Source: Klebsormidium nitens (lineage: Eukaryota > Streptophyta > Klebsormidiophyceae > Klebsormidiales > Klebsormidiaceae). Taken from it: 59,679 nucleotides of DNA. The notes under the pieces were generated by a model. That model was not told where the DNA came from. It was given only the letters and a program-made list of their open reading frames with translations, and made no database searches. The DNA is taken from positions 1 to 59,679 of the forward strand of contig DF237489.1 of NCBI GenBank assembly GCA_000708835.1, read 5' to 3'. Both the position numbers and the translations under genes were made by a program. Shown piece after piece: positions 36,001 to 47,870 of this stretch (the stretch's first letter is position 1; each line of letters begins with the position of its first letter).

Positions 36001-38373
36001 TGCAGCTGGAGCCGCGGTACCCGCTGATGGGCGGCTGGAAGACGGAGTTCACGCTGGGCTACAGCCTGCCCCTCGCCGACTTCTTGTTCCGCGCCAAGGA
36101 CGGCCGCCGCGTGCTCAACATCACCTTCGGCTGTCCCCTGCGTGACGTCGTCGTTGAGGACCTCACCGTCAAGGTGCGCCGCGGGTGGCCTACCGCGGAG
36201 CATCTGTTGTGACAGCCTGAGTTTCACTCCGGGGCTGCTCGCGATCACCAAATCTGCCGCTGGGGTTATAGACAGCTAGCTGCAAAAGCCTTCTCAAGTG
36301 CTGCTCTAACATGGGCTGTTCAGTTCAATGCATGGAGAGCTGGCAAAAGGCAACCATTCAGTGTCTCTGCTAGTTCTTTTATGTCAACTAGACTGCTGCC
36401 TTTCTCTGATCTGCACTTGTGTCCACCGGCAGGTGATCCTGCCGGAGGGGTCCACCGACCTGACTGCTTCGGTGCCGTTCCCGGTGGCACAAGCGCGCGA
36501 CGTGCGGCTGACGTACCTGGACACGGTGGGCCGCCCCGTGCTGGTGCTCAAGAAGAGCACCGCCGTCATGGAGCACAACCAGCACTTCCAGGTGCGCGGG
36601 ACCCGGGCACCTTCATCCTCTTTGCAGATTGATCAACGTGCTGACGCAAGGCTGTGCGGCTGTTCTTTTGGCAGTGTCCCGTCTGGTTTTGTTGACGCTT
36701 AACCGGAGTCGTGACAGAATTCGTAGGAGCATGCTTTCAGGCTGGAGCGTTCTAGTTCCTTTCGTTTTTTCGCGCCTCCACGAGACCAAGCTCTCTAAAG
36801 CGTGCTTCTGAACCCCACCGCATTGATTAATCTTGTCATCTTGCATTGTGCAATAAGTAGGCCTTTGGCTAAGTACCTCTACCTTTGTGAAACCGAGACC
36901 CCTCATACTTGCTGGCATTTGGAAAACGCGAAGCGGACAGCGCACTTGGGAAACGTGGAACAAGGCAACGGCATCCACCAGAGAACCCGTTCAGCCCTCT
37001 TCTCGCTGCCTGTGCCCCAGTTTCTCCGCTCTGAGCGGACCTTTCCCGACCTGCTCCAGGTGTCGTACCGTTTCCGCGGCGTGGCGCTGCTGGCGGAGCC
37101 TCTGCTTCTGGTGGCCTTCTTTTTGGCGCTGTTCCTGGCCAGCATGGCCTGCCTGCGCGTCGACCTCACCATCGCCAAGTCCTCCGCCTCCTACCAGGCA
37201 GACCTCCACCGCCACAAGGTATGCACCCGCCCCCCGCAACTGCTCCATGTTTCAGACTGTTGCTATATTGTATGGGATCTTGTCAAAGTTTCGCCACTGA
37301 GAGAGAGGCAGAATCAATAACGTGCACTATTTGGTCTGCTCGTGTATCATTACTCATTGTTTTGTTGCATCGTCGACGAGACCGCTTGAGGCTCATGACC
37401 TGCAGTTATCGGATGCAAGAAGTAATTTCAATAGGTGCCTTTCGCACTGATATCCAAACCGCAGATTGAATATTCTTCTAAAGATACGTGTCAAGATTGG
37501 ACGGGGGACTGTTCAGCAGCCTGGGGAGTGTCCGCCCCAAGACAACCCTTGATCGCTCTGCATTTCGCAATGTGTCAGCTCAGAGACAGTGTGAGCACGT
37601 GCAGGTGCGTGATATCTTGGCGCGCTTGGCGGCGCTCCTGACTGCGCGCGCCACCGAGGCGGACAAGATCGAGGCCGCCCTGAAGGAGCTGAGCCGCAGC
37701 GGGGACGTGGGCGCAGCACGCGCAGCGCGCAAGGCGGTGGAGGGCAGCCTCAAGGACTCCGCCAAGAGCGTCAAGGCCCTCCAGGACGAACTGGACGGCG
37801 CGGGGGACGCCAAGGCCGCCGCCAAGGTGGGGGGGCAGGCACATACTTTGCGATGTTCCACAGAGCACAGCGTTCCAACCCCCTTGATTGCCCTCTGAGT
37901 GCCACTGATGCTGGTTATTGTAGAGTTTGCGCGACTGAGAGCAAGGAGAATCAGGATTTGTGAGACGCAAGCTGTATTCTAATCGACACTCTGCCTTGGA
38001 TGCCGTAGCTTCACCACTTTTTGACAGCGTGATACCATCTTTGCCTGGTCTATAAGGTCAAAACGGTGTTTGACAATCTGCCGTTTCTCGACGATATGTA
38101 TTAGGGCTGCACACGTACCGAATGGCATTGGAAATCGGCCGTTTCAATTCTGACGTTGCGAGCCTTGATGCGTTCTTGCCGCAGGCCGCCGCAGTGGTGG
38201 CCAAGGAGCAGCAGAAGGTGACGGCGCAGGCGCAGCTGGCGGAGACGGCGGTGGCGGTGTGGGAGAAGAAGCTGGCCGCCAAGGACGGCGAGCAGCGCAT
38301 GGCCGCGCTACATGCGCGGATAAAGGCACTCAAGCAGGAAGTGCGCGACGCCATCCAGGCGCTCGAGGACTAG
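33054..38373 (+). CDS. OST1: ribophorin I, oligosaccharyltransferase subunit 1
   Basis: This is a non-catalytic subunit of the ER oligosaccharyltransferase that N-glycosylates nascent proteins. The ten exons are 33054-33170, 33833-33877, 34099-34578, 34896-35035, 35489-35636, 35994-36173, 36433-36591, 37060-37218, 37605-37826 and 38185-38373. They total 1839 nt and encode 612 aa, as expected for the family. The start at 33054 gives a clear signal peptide (residues 1-24, ending PLSA). The lumenal part contains FENRGSTPVRSYLLAL, TYGPYSDVAPLSVEELR, IHFENNSPF, HWGNVYVTENY and LEPRYPLMGGWKTEF. The membrane helix lies at about 437-456. The cytosolic tail (457-612) is Ala/Lys-rich and strongly helical, encoded by exons 8-10. 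All phases agree. It shares a short divergent promoter region with the dioxygenase. Confidence 0.97.
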
Positions 38374-39643
38374 CTCGCAACATGGGAGCGGCTAGCCTAG
38401 ACGAATGGAGAGGCTGCGTGGACGCAGTCCAAGAATGAGTATTGAGTTGGTTGAGAGATGAGTTTTGGTAGCGTCCCAAAGTTGTGTGGTCGTATGGAGT
38501 CGAAGACCAGGATCGGAATTGATACAAACTTTGCTTCAAAGACGCGAAGATACTTGGGGACCAACTTTTGCATCGCTGTTTACATGAAAGCATGCCAACT
38601 GTGCCACGAGGTTTCTTACTCGCAACAGCGATCTCGAATGTTATGCACGATGCCCTCAGCAAGTTTGCGTTCAATCAACAGATTTGCATGGTCCGTATAG
38701 TTGTTCTCCGTAGCCACTCGACTTCTGACTGGGAACCTAAGCCCTGATGGAAACTTACGGCGGCGCTGGGAGGGCCGGATACTATTCGTCTATGACTGGT
38801 CAAATGTTTCGAAGATCTGCATTCGTTCTCTAATCAGCCACCCTTTAGCTTGAGAACAACCTATCTGCTGTAGTCACGGTACGTAGTGACATACATCCTG
38901 CGCTAGCTATGCTACCTGGGACCTTGGTGCTAGAGCTAGTGCCTCATGCGGCAACTTAAAGGAGAGCGGCGCGCGGCATGAATATTGTATTCAAGCACTG
39001 AATGCTGGCAGATGCGAGCGCCGTCAACGTTAGTACCAGCTTCGTTTAGTAGACATTCTTTCCGGGATCGAAACTCGGTGCAAATCTACACTTTCAAAAC
39101 GTAAGCGTGGAGCAGATAGTTGTATACCGGGTGAGGACCTAGAGAGCAAGCCGTTCTTCTCGGGCCAAAAGGAACGGAAGTCCTGCACCATCTCGTACCC
39201 GGGGTTTATCGATATTAACGGCACAGAAAGAAGTGCTCTCAGATGGAGACGGAACCCCTCTGCAAGGCCGTGAGATTAAGGCCTTGCTGGAGATGATGCT
39301 TGTCAGTCTGGACCTTTCGTAAGTGTCCAGGCAGGTTAGGAATGTCAAGAAACGGGATTGCCTGGGAAGCTGGGCTCGTGGGAGCAGCTAGAGGGATTAG
39401 AGTGAGCATCCAAAGAATTACTTGAATCAAATGGTTCGTATTTTCTGACAAGGTGTCAGCTTTCTTCATCCGACAGCTGTTGAACGGTTTGGCTCGGCAC
39501 TACTGTATTATTAGCAGAGCAACTTGATCTTGGAACCCTTTTCATCCTAAGTAAAAAATGGCCTGCAAGCAAGCAGGTGTCATTCAACAGCTTTTGATCT
39601 CGAGCAGGTCGGACCATCATCTTGAGCTTGTCGAGCATCGGAA

Positions 39644-40237
39644 TTGAGGGTCAATGAGGCAATCTCGATGATTACGTGGAACAAAACAAGTCGACTCCAC
39701 CGGTCCTTCAAGCTTTTCCCGTACGTATTCTACTACACACCTGGCCTGTCGGGATCTCTGCGCATACGAGAGTCAAACGCCTTCCTCTTTATCGCAGAGC
39801 TGAAATTAAGCGTCTCGTTGCGACTCGTTGGCCATTCATGCGGACCCTTCACAGGTGGACGCGTATTGAATGCCTCTTGGATTGACGCGTGGGATGACCA
39901 GACGGGAATACTCGACGTGGGAGTATCGACATCGAGGCTTGCAGGTGACGTCACAAGAGCCTTTACAGGGGTGTTTGCATTGAAAGCATACATGTCAGGC
40001 GGCTGCGCGCACGGGGATGACCTTCCGAGCAGCGTCCGGTACGAAGTGCATACTTGCCCCGGGCTCCGAGTCTGCCGTGATGATTCGAACCAGGCCGTGA
40101 TAGAGCCGTCATGGATCAAGCCAATCCTGCCCCTTGCCCGCTTCAACATTCATTGCCTTGGCAGGTTCACAATAGGTGCCTGGATCGAATTGTGTTTAGA
40201 AAAAGCAACGACCCTTTTATGCAGCGAGAGACCCTGA
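39644..40237. other. tract open on both strands, unknown
   Basis: On the plus strand a 197-codon frame has no good ATG near its start. On the minus strand 139 codons (40149-39733) begin with ATG. Both translations have reasonable amino-acid composition and neither matches a family I know. A minus-strand single-exon gene or a decayed exon is possible, and chance is not excluded. Confidence 0.2.
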
Positions 40238-40594
40238 TGACAGATGTCAAAGTTCCAGGCAGCAGTAACAGTACAGGCATAAGACGTTGCTTGGCGGGGC
40301 GGCGAATCTTCTTCGAATTGATGCACGTACTTGAAATGCTTTGCAAGTTCTAACCTTGTGATTAGTCTTGGGATTTTCAGCTGCAGGGAGTACTCTGCCG
40401 CCACACGCTGTGTGCGTATGAAACTCTGTTGGCATGGCTAAAGCAGCGCTTCTGACCTGGATTGACACATTCGTGGACCTTTCTCGTGAGCATTATAGAG
40501 GTGGTGACACGGTGACAGCTGTTGGTTAAGTGCGACGACAGCCGTCAGGCGGCTCGGCACGAGATTCGGAGCGACGCTATTGAACTGGTGGTGC

Positions 40595-40843
40595 TTAACA
40601 AATTTCACCACAGTTGTCGCTCGAGCAAACAGCTGTCGTCCTAAACCGCTCCTTCAGCAGGTGAGCACATTTCAGCATGAGCTTGCATCCATAATACCGA
40701 TCCTTATTGTCACGAAGCCACGTCCGGCCGACTGATGCCACTTCCTGATTAGGCACTTCCTCAAAGATCCTTGCTAGCACTAGCACAATTTGATGAGGTT
40801 GGAACCTCCTTGCAGGCCCCGGCCCGCATGTAAGCTCATGCAA
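40595..40843 (-). other. possible coding fragment, unknown
   Basis: An 82-codon frame starts with ATG at 40843, and the same frame extends a few codons upstream. Its translation has a protein-like balance of hydrophobic and charged residues (for example IVLVLARIFEEVPNQ and LMLKCAHLLKERF). No splice partner was identified. It may be an exon of a minus-strand gene with the tract at 39733-40404, or a remnant. Confidence 0.2.
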
Positions 40844-41577
40844 ACGCCTTTTTCCGGCGAGTTATTCACTGCCTCAACAAACCCTTGCATTCATTACGGC
40901 TCTGAAGGAGCCTGTCCGAGCCGCCAGATGTGACACGTGGCACAATGCCGTCACGGAACGCTCGCGATCGACTCTTGGCTGCGAGCAAGACCGAGAACAT
41001 TCTGTATGTTCACGGATGCATCTTGGAATCCCGGCACAGCTCGCACGCTCATCAGCTGCGGTCAGAAGGTCCTATTGGTCAGGTTGCACTCAAGGGGATC
41101 CCTCTCTGAGCAGCGCCCATCATAAGCAGGGGGTATCTCCCAGGGCTTTGCTGCGATTATGTGGCGTCCAGTCCGAGCAGGCCACTGTACACATCCGTGC
41201 ACGATCAGGCTGACATATGCTGATTGTCTAGCGCCTTCGATCAGATTCAAGCAGAAACCCGTTTCTTTGAACAAAAACCTAGCACCTACCTGCACTGCGT
41301 CACGTCAACCATTACTTGAAGTGCTCTTGATTGACCAGTGTTCCAGTCTCGACACGAACTTGCAGGACAGATCTAGCCGTCACAAAACGAAGCAATTCAT
41401 CGGATGCTGCTTCAAGAACGTGATGTACAAGCATAAGCAATGGTCACCTGTGCAGGTGGTCGCGATGTTTTACGAGTTGAGGCAAAGCTCTGCTCTGATT
41501 GGGTCGGCAGCAAAAGGTGCAACATTTATTGGAGCATGCGCTAATGATGTCGATTGATCACCCGTAGCGCGTGTTCC

Positions 41578-41679
41578 CCAGGACCGCAGCCTGGACCGGG
41601 ACCGCAGCCCGGTAAGGAAAGTAGAAAACAGGGACCGCAGCCCTGCAGGGACCGCAGCCCTGCAGGGACCGCAGCCCTG
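41578..41679. repeat. array of five 17-nt hairpins with one constant loop
   Basis: Units lie at 41578-41594, 41596-41612, 41629-41645, 41646-41662 and 41663-41679. Each has a 5-bp perfect stem around the same 7-nt loop ACCGCAG. Stems are CCAGG/CCTGG in unit 1, CCGGG/CCCGG in unit 2 and CAGGG/CCCTG in units 3-5. The last three are exact tandem copies; a 16-bp AT-richer spacer (41613-41628) separates units 2 and 3. The stems differ between units, yet pairing is always preserved. Confidence 0.9.
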
Positions 41680-43112
41680 AACGCCTAGCTGGCGTTGCAA
41701 AGAGGGGCAGGATTCGTGTCCATAAAGACGTCTTACGTGAAAACCAGACTTTGTGGGCCGTGTGAAGTTGGCCCGAGTCCGGCCGTCCGATGATGCCACG
41801 TGTCAGATCCAACGGCTCGAAGAAGGGCACTCAGACTCGCGACGGTTCGCCACGACGCGAAGCCGCGAGGATAGCGAAGGCTTCAAACAGAAGGACAGCG
41901 AAGAGCCCGGGAAGGCAGGCGCTTTAGAGACGAAGCGGAATTCAAGACTGCACGGAAGACGGAACATAATATATCCGTCCTAATGCTAAGACTTCAAGTT
42001 TGGTCCACCCTTATAATCTATTGGGTCGCCTTGCAAAGCCCTATGATTTGTTGGACCATCTTCGACCCCGCAATCATTCTCCCTGGCCGAATTAACCATG
42101 AACTTCCACTCGTCTTAATCCCTTCCAAAATCTATGAATATCCGTGCTCCAAGCGATTCCTTCAGCCTCTTGTGCTGAAACAGAACGGTGTGCTTGTTCT
42201 CAAGCTTTCGCGGAAACTCTTGCCTGGCACATGTCATGCGTCTCTGGCGGCTAACAACCGACTTTAGCGATGTGAATGTTGTCTCATAACATGAGCGACA
42301 GTACAGCAGATTGTCTGTCCGACAAGCGACCGGCTAGAGTGTAAGCCCTTTTCCGCAGGTCAAAGGGAGCAGAACAGCTCCTGTCCGCCAGACATTACCA
42401 CACGCCGACTACGCCGGCTCGAGCAAGGTGCGCGTCAGATGGAGACGACTTTGCTGTGAAGCCTCGAGTGAAAGGCTGTACACCTTGAGTTTTTGACTTC
42501 GTGTATTGGAAGACATACAATTTCAGGCACAAAAAGGTTGCCAGATAAGGTTGACGGCGTTCAAGAAGCTGGACTAGCTCCTAGTAGGTGATTGGGATCA
42601 AACTACCCAAGCGTCCAACGTATCGTACGCAGGTCGTATGCAGAAGTATGCATACACATTGATGCAAGGTATATGCAGTCGGCCATGGAGATGAAGTTGG
42701 AATCCTCAGCTTGGGGCACGACAGTAATTTGCAACTTGATCGCGGGCCAACATCACATGGCATGTTATGATCGAATAGACGAAGCCCATAAATCTCAAGA
42801 ACGGTCTTACACAAGTCATGCAAGTGGATGGTCGACATGAACCGCAAATTGGGCGTGATTGCGACGTGTATACATACGTACAACGCTCTCAGGGCGCCCA
42901 CCGTCACGCAATGATTACTGGGAAAAGCTATATGATTCCTTGACAGCCCATGCCATTGATCGACGCAAAATATCACACAGGCGGATACAGGGGCTTGACA
43001 GACTGTGCCCAATCGAGAGCCACTTGCATAAGGAGTCCTTGCATGCAGAACGATTTGATGAAGTTAGACATTGTCCAATCGTCTATCATAGGACCCTTGC
43101 ATGCGTGCCAGG

Positions 43113-46100
43113 CTATTGCGTCTGCGGCCCATCCAGCGCAGCCAGCTGCTGCGCGAGGTTGACTTTGCCTTTGGCCATCCCGATGTGTATCCGCGCGTAT
43201 CGCGCGATGTCCTTGTTGCCGCACGCCTTGGCGGCCGCCAGCGCGGCCTCGAACTCGCCCGCGGCCGTCGCGTGGCGCCCCACCCGGGTAGCCACCACGC
43301 CCAACAGAAAGTGCGCCTCCGCCACGCCGGCGCCGTCCTCCAGGGAGGTGCACACCGCCAGGTATCTGGGCGGAACGGACGGAATTTCTGAGAACGGCGA
43401 TTGGGGTTGGCTTTGAGAGCTTTACGAAACGAGTGCCCAACCAGCGGGACATCGGAAGAACTGCTCTTGAAAGATTTTGCCCACGATTTTTCCTCCATGA
43501 TGAGAGGGAAATCCTCAAAGTGTCTCTTGTGGTGATGGCGCACACATCGGATAGCGCATCAGGTTGCATTCGGACTCAATGACCGGCTGAAAAGGTTCGC
43601 AGTCGGTAGGACGCAAAGAGCGAGAGGCGTCGCCCAATCTGCGGCGCCCATTAGGCCAAAGTCATCACCTGCTCTGCTGTGAGTGACGGCAAAACTTGTG
43701 GGTCAAGCATGATAGGGCCATGGCACATCGTTTGCTCTTGTATGCTCCCCTTGCAACCGCGTGTAAATTTCAACGGCTACATCTAGACAAGACTGCTCGT
43801 GCTCTTGTCGGCTCCATCGATCTCGGCAGCAGGCCATCATCTTGCTTGACCGTTACGCCAACAACGACAAAATGGGTGAGATCGGCTTTATTTGTGGAAC
43901 AGCCAGGACTTCGCGACAAATTCTTCCGCGCTGTGCGCGCGCTGACCTTCGTATGCAGTCCTCCGCGCTCGCGAGCACCTTGTCCTGTTGCAGCAGCAGC
44001 CGCCCCAGGTTGCCCACCGCCGCGCGCTCGCACACCGCGTCGCCGCCCTGGATCGCGGCCGCCAGCGCGCGCTGCCAACCAATGAAGCATAGCGGGATCG
44101 GGACACAGAATCCGCGTTCCAACGGGTACAACCTTACGACGACGCAAGCATAGTTGTATTGATGGAACCATATTCTTTGAGTGCTCGTCCACATAGAATC
44201 TTATTCGCTACGATTACTGTGCGTACTTACTTTGGTGCTGCAAATCTCAAAAGAAACTGTTGGCTTGGCAGTCTCAGCCGTGCGGTCAAAGCGCCTTGCA
44301 AACGCTCCCATGTCCCCTCCCCTCCCCTCACCTTGTGCATCTCGATCGCCTCATTCCCCCGCCCCAGCCGCGTCAGCAGCAGCCCCGCATTGCCGGCCGC
44401 CATGGCGCGGCCGCGGCCGTCGGCCGCCAGGTCCCCGTGCTGCGCGTGGTGCCCCAACGCCGCCTCGTACTCCGCCGCAGCGTCGCCCGGGAGACTGCAC
44501 CCGGCCTCCTCGCCCAGGCTCTCAGCCAGGCCGGCTGTCTGCGGAACGCACGGGCGAGTGGCACGTCAGGAGCCGTCCGTGGAATGTATCCCGACGAGGA
44601 CCTCAGAAGCACTGGCTATCCATGTCGGGTACATCCGTGAGCCGTCTGCTTACATCGTAGTCATGAGCCCTCGTCGCAGCTGCAAGCATGCGTTGTGGTC
44701 GAGACGGAGGGGTCTGGAAGCTAGGCTAGGTATGTGGAAAACAGGAGGTGTGTTCGACACAGAAGGAAAACTTTGAAAGCATGAAATTTCATAGAAGAAG
44801 CCGAAGGGGTTGCCTGCCTACCCTCGGGCTGCCCGGCTTGGCGGCCACGTAGTCGCCCGCGGCCGCGTGCGCAATTCCGAGGCAGTTGTGCGCGAGCACC
44901 TGCAGGTCCTGGTCCTGCGACTGCACGCACGCGCGCAGGAAGCGCTCGTAGACGTCCACGGCGCGGCCGTACTCCTGCGAGGGCACTTGGGGTGAGATGG
45001 GAATCAAGCGCTGGATCAGAGCAGGTCAGGAGTTATGACAGCCTTGTACAAGTTGCGAGTAATATTGGGAATAAGTGTAGGTCAAGAGGTGCTCAGCATA
45101 CCACAAGAGGTTTCTCTTACTTTTCATGTCCTACTGGCCGGTCCCTTATTTAGTACTGGCTCCCTTGGTTTACGCTGACATAGAGAGATTGTCCCTTTGA
45201 TTGGGTGCGGAGAGGTAGGAGCAGCACCTCGCAAGGAGACGCAACCGCTTCCAGATAGGATCGGACTTGGTTGGCCATCTATGTCACTCCGATAGGCTTG
45301 TGGCTACCTTCGAGTGTGCATGATGAGAAGCACCTTTTCCCACATTTGGCGTCTCTTCACGTCTCACCTTAGGCCGAAACGTCACCGGCACTCATCAGCA
45401 TAAGCGCTTACCTACTCGAGGGCGGTATTGTCATTTGATTTTGTTTGAAGATCATTGAGGTGTCGGCAGATCTTGACCAGACCGGTGAATGAGGGGGACT
45501 CTGGCTGCCTCATGATGCCAGGATTTGGACAGCTACTTATCGAAGGCGCTTTGCAGCTAGAATGCTAGGGTGCCTTGCCTCTTGCTTTCTCCACCCAAGA
45601 TGCCTCTGCAGAGCCCCCTCAGGCGTTTCCTTGCTTGACCGCAGATGACGGAACATTTTAGAACGCGCTTGTGCAAAAGAACGCTTCGAGACACCGCCCA
45701 CGTGGTAATTGCGTACCTGGGCGTTCTCGAGCAGGACCGCCATGCTGAGCAGGGCACGTGCTTCTTCCCGCGTGCGGCCCGGGTTGTTGAGGCGGTGCGA
45801 CGTCTCCGCCAGGACCGAGAAGTCGGCCAGCTGGGGACCACCGCCTGGGGCAAGGCACCGGGCAGAGGGTCGGGCAGCGGTTCGGGCAACGATTAGGGGC
45901 GCAAGCGAAGCAGGATTACGATAAAGAATCGATTCTCAGAGCTGGTCGCTGAGTTGTCTTGACTAAACAATTGCGCATCACGTTCAGAAGAGACTTAGAT
46001 AAGACGCCAAGAAGTGTATTTCTTCTTAAGAACGTAGTAAGGTCGAAGCGATGGGGATTCGTTCGACGCGATCACAGAGCTTTGAAGTACATGTTAGAAG

Positions 46101-47870
46101 CTCCACCAAAGCCTTCAACGTCTCTCAACAAGCAGCGAACCGTCAAAAGTGGGACGTCCAGACGTTGAGCCCACAGAAAGCTGAATCTAGCAAAGGGCCC
46201 GTAATCAGCGACTTGAGGGGTCCCCCAAAGAGGCAGGGGCAATGCGGCTCGTTACAGCTTGTGCGCTCACCTTTGCCCGAATCTGCACTTCTCTTCCTTT
46301 CTGGAATACGCCAGTCGGGTGGCGGCTCCAATCGTTGTTGTTGTGAAATTGGCGGATACACCCGAGGAGTATCGTCAACCTCGACTTCTGGAGGGTTCAA
46401 AGAGCCCGGCTTGGCGCGGGGGGATCGCGGGGACGATAGCAGCTGGACGGAGCGCACCTGCCCCGAGCGGGCTGCGGCCTCCTCGTGCCTGCAGAAACAG
46501 AGATGCACGTTATTGAGAAACACAATGAAAGCAACATGCGGCTCTGGAAACATTTCCAGGGTCGCTCCTCGTGGTGGGGGTTCTTGCAGCGACAGTCCTG
46601 AAAGCAAGCTTTTCTTTTGTAGGAGCAAGGCGGATCGGTCTTTGCAAGTCCAGTCCACGTCTTCCTGACGGATCCTTGGTCCAATGGTGCAACAGGCAAC
46701 GGCTTTCTTTCGTGCTAGACACCTGCCCTGATCCCTAGTTCTGACGTAGGTTTACGCCTTCGGGAAATAGACAGCTGACACAAGTGATCAGATAGCCCCA
46801 ATTGGTGTCTCGTCCCTTTTTCAAGGCATACACTATCATCTCGTGACCGGCCGCCCAGACACCTGGCGGGGCTGGCCCTCACCAGAGCCGGACGCTGCTG
46901 GCCTTTTCCCTGAGCGTCTTGGCGGGGGAGTGCGGGCTGCCAGCCCAAGGACTGCCCTCCAGGCCTGCAAAGGATTTTACGGGGAATGTCAGACACACAG
47001 CCACAGTCGAGTATCAGTGGAGTGCTTGCTGACCAAGTGATGCCGAGGTTGTAGACAGGCATGGAGAGCTGGCAGAGCAGCTTGTTGTGTAGCCCAACAT
47101 TGTCTTCTTTCTGGAGCTTGACGTGACAGCGTGACGCTTCCAAAGAAGTAGCCACTCCTGTGAGCCCTTTCTGCATAACTAGTTCTGGCAACCCCGTTCC
47201 CTTTTTGAAACCCGTACTCTGCCTTTTTACTTCCCAGTAGCGCCCAGTCAACGTCCTCACCTTTGGGCGTCTCTCCTCCCCCCATCCTGCCCTCCACTCC
47301 CATTCCTTCCTCCAGCTCTAAGGCCTTAACCCGCGCTGCGCCCCGCCCTGTCGGAGTCCCCACCGGTCGGCCCTCCGCCTCCAAAATTGCTCGATACTGT
47401 GGCAGACCCGCCAATGTGGGGCTGCCCGCCCCTTGCTCCCAGCCCCTCTCGTCCTGCTCCGCCAGCGCCCGCAGGTGCAGCTTCAGGTCTGGTAAGGACC
47501 GTGTCAGCATTTCTTTCTGTCCCGCCCTTCCCGCCCACTGCTCCCCGCCTTCTAACGGGGCCACGCCAGCTGGCAAGGTCCCGTGCGCAGGAGGCGCCAG
47601 CTTCTTCTGCTGCCAAATGGGGCTCAGCACCTTTGGCGGCGGGGGCGGGTACTCGGAGCCATTGCTGGTGCCGGGATGGGGTGATGGCGGCCCTCGTTTC
47701 GGCCCCCCTCCTGAGGTGAGGCCTGAGCGGGGGCTTGCAGTTGCCCGCGGGGTGCTCTGACTGGCAAGCTCATCACTCAGGTTGGCCAAGTTGCTGCGGG
47801 GAGAGACGCTTGACGGCGTGGCAGTGCCCCGGCTAGACAGCTGTCCATCCGCATTGCCGAGGTCCGCCAT
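43113..47870 (-). CDS. TPR-repeat protein with disordered N-terminus
   Basis: The eight exons in coding order are 47870-47261, 46964-46883, 46488-46271, 45844-45717, 44974-44822, 44538-44332, 44071-43947 and 43365-43113. They total 1776 nt and encode 591 aa, with all phases consistent. Residues 1-300 are Ser/Pro/Gly-rich and likely disordered (for example PPPPPKVLSPIWQQKKLAPP). Residues about 304-580 form tetratricopeptide helices: AETSHRLNNPGRTREEARALL, EYGRAVDVYERFL, LAHNCLGIAHAAAGDYVAA, AMAAGNAGLLLTRLGRGNEAI, AAVGNLGRLLLQQDKV and AEAHFLLGVVATRVGRHATA. TPR domains bind other proteins; no catalytic motif is seen. The arrangement recalls TTC24/TTC29-type proteins, but I cannot assign an orthologue. 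The gene is divergent from the SLC9B gene. Confidence 0.85.

Larger units (their letters stand above)
38374..43112. other. 4.7-kb gene-poor intergenic region
   Basis: The region lies between the ends of ribophorin I (+) and the TPR gene (-), so it must hold two 3' UTRs. It contains a both-strands-open tract at 39644-40237, a lone minus-strand frame at 40595-40843 and the hairpin array at 41578-41679. I could not build a spliced gene here. Confidence 0.5.

Noticed and set aside
40050-40130. Possible tRNA: B-box-like GGTTCGAATC on the minus strand at 40082-40091
   Set aside because: The bases around the putative T loop do not pair and no acceptor stem or A box is found.
46051-46668. 205-codon plus-strand frame
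   Set aside because: It is antisense to exon 3 of the TPR gene, which has good splice signals on the minus strand.
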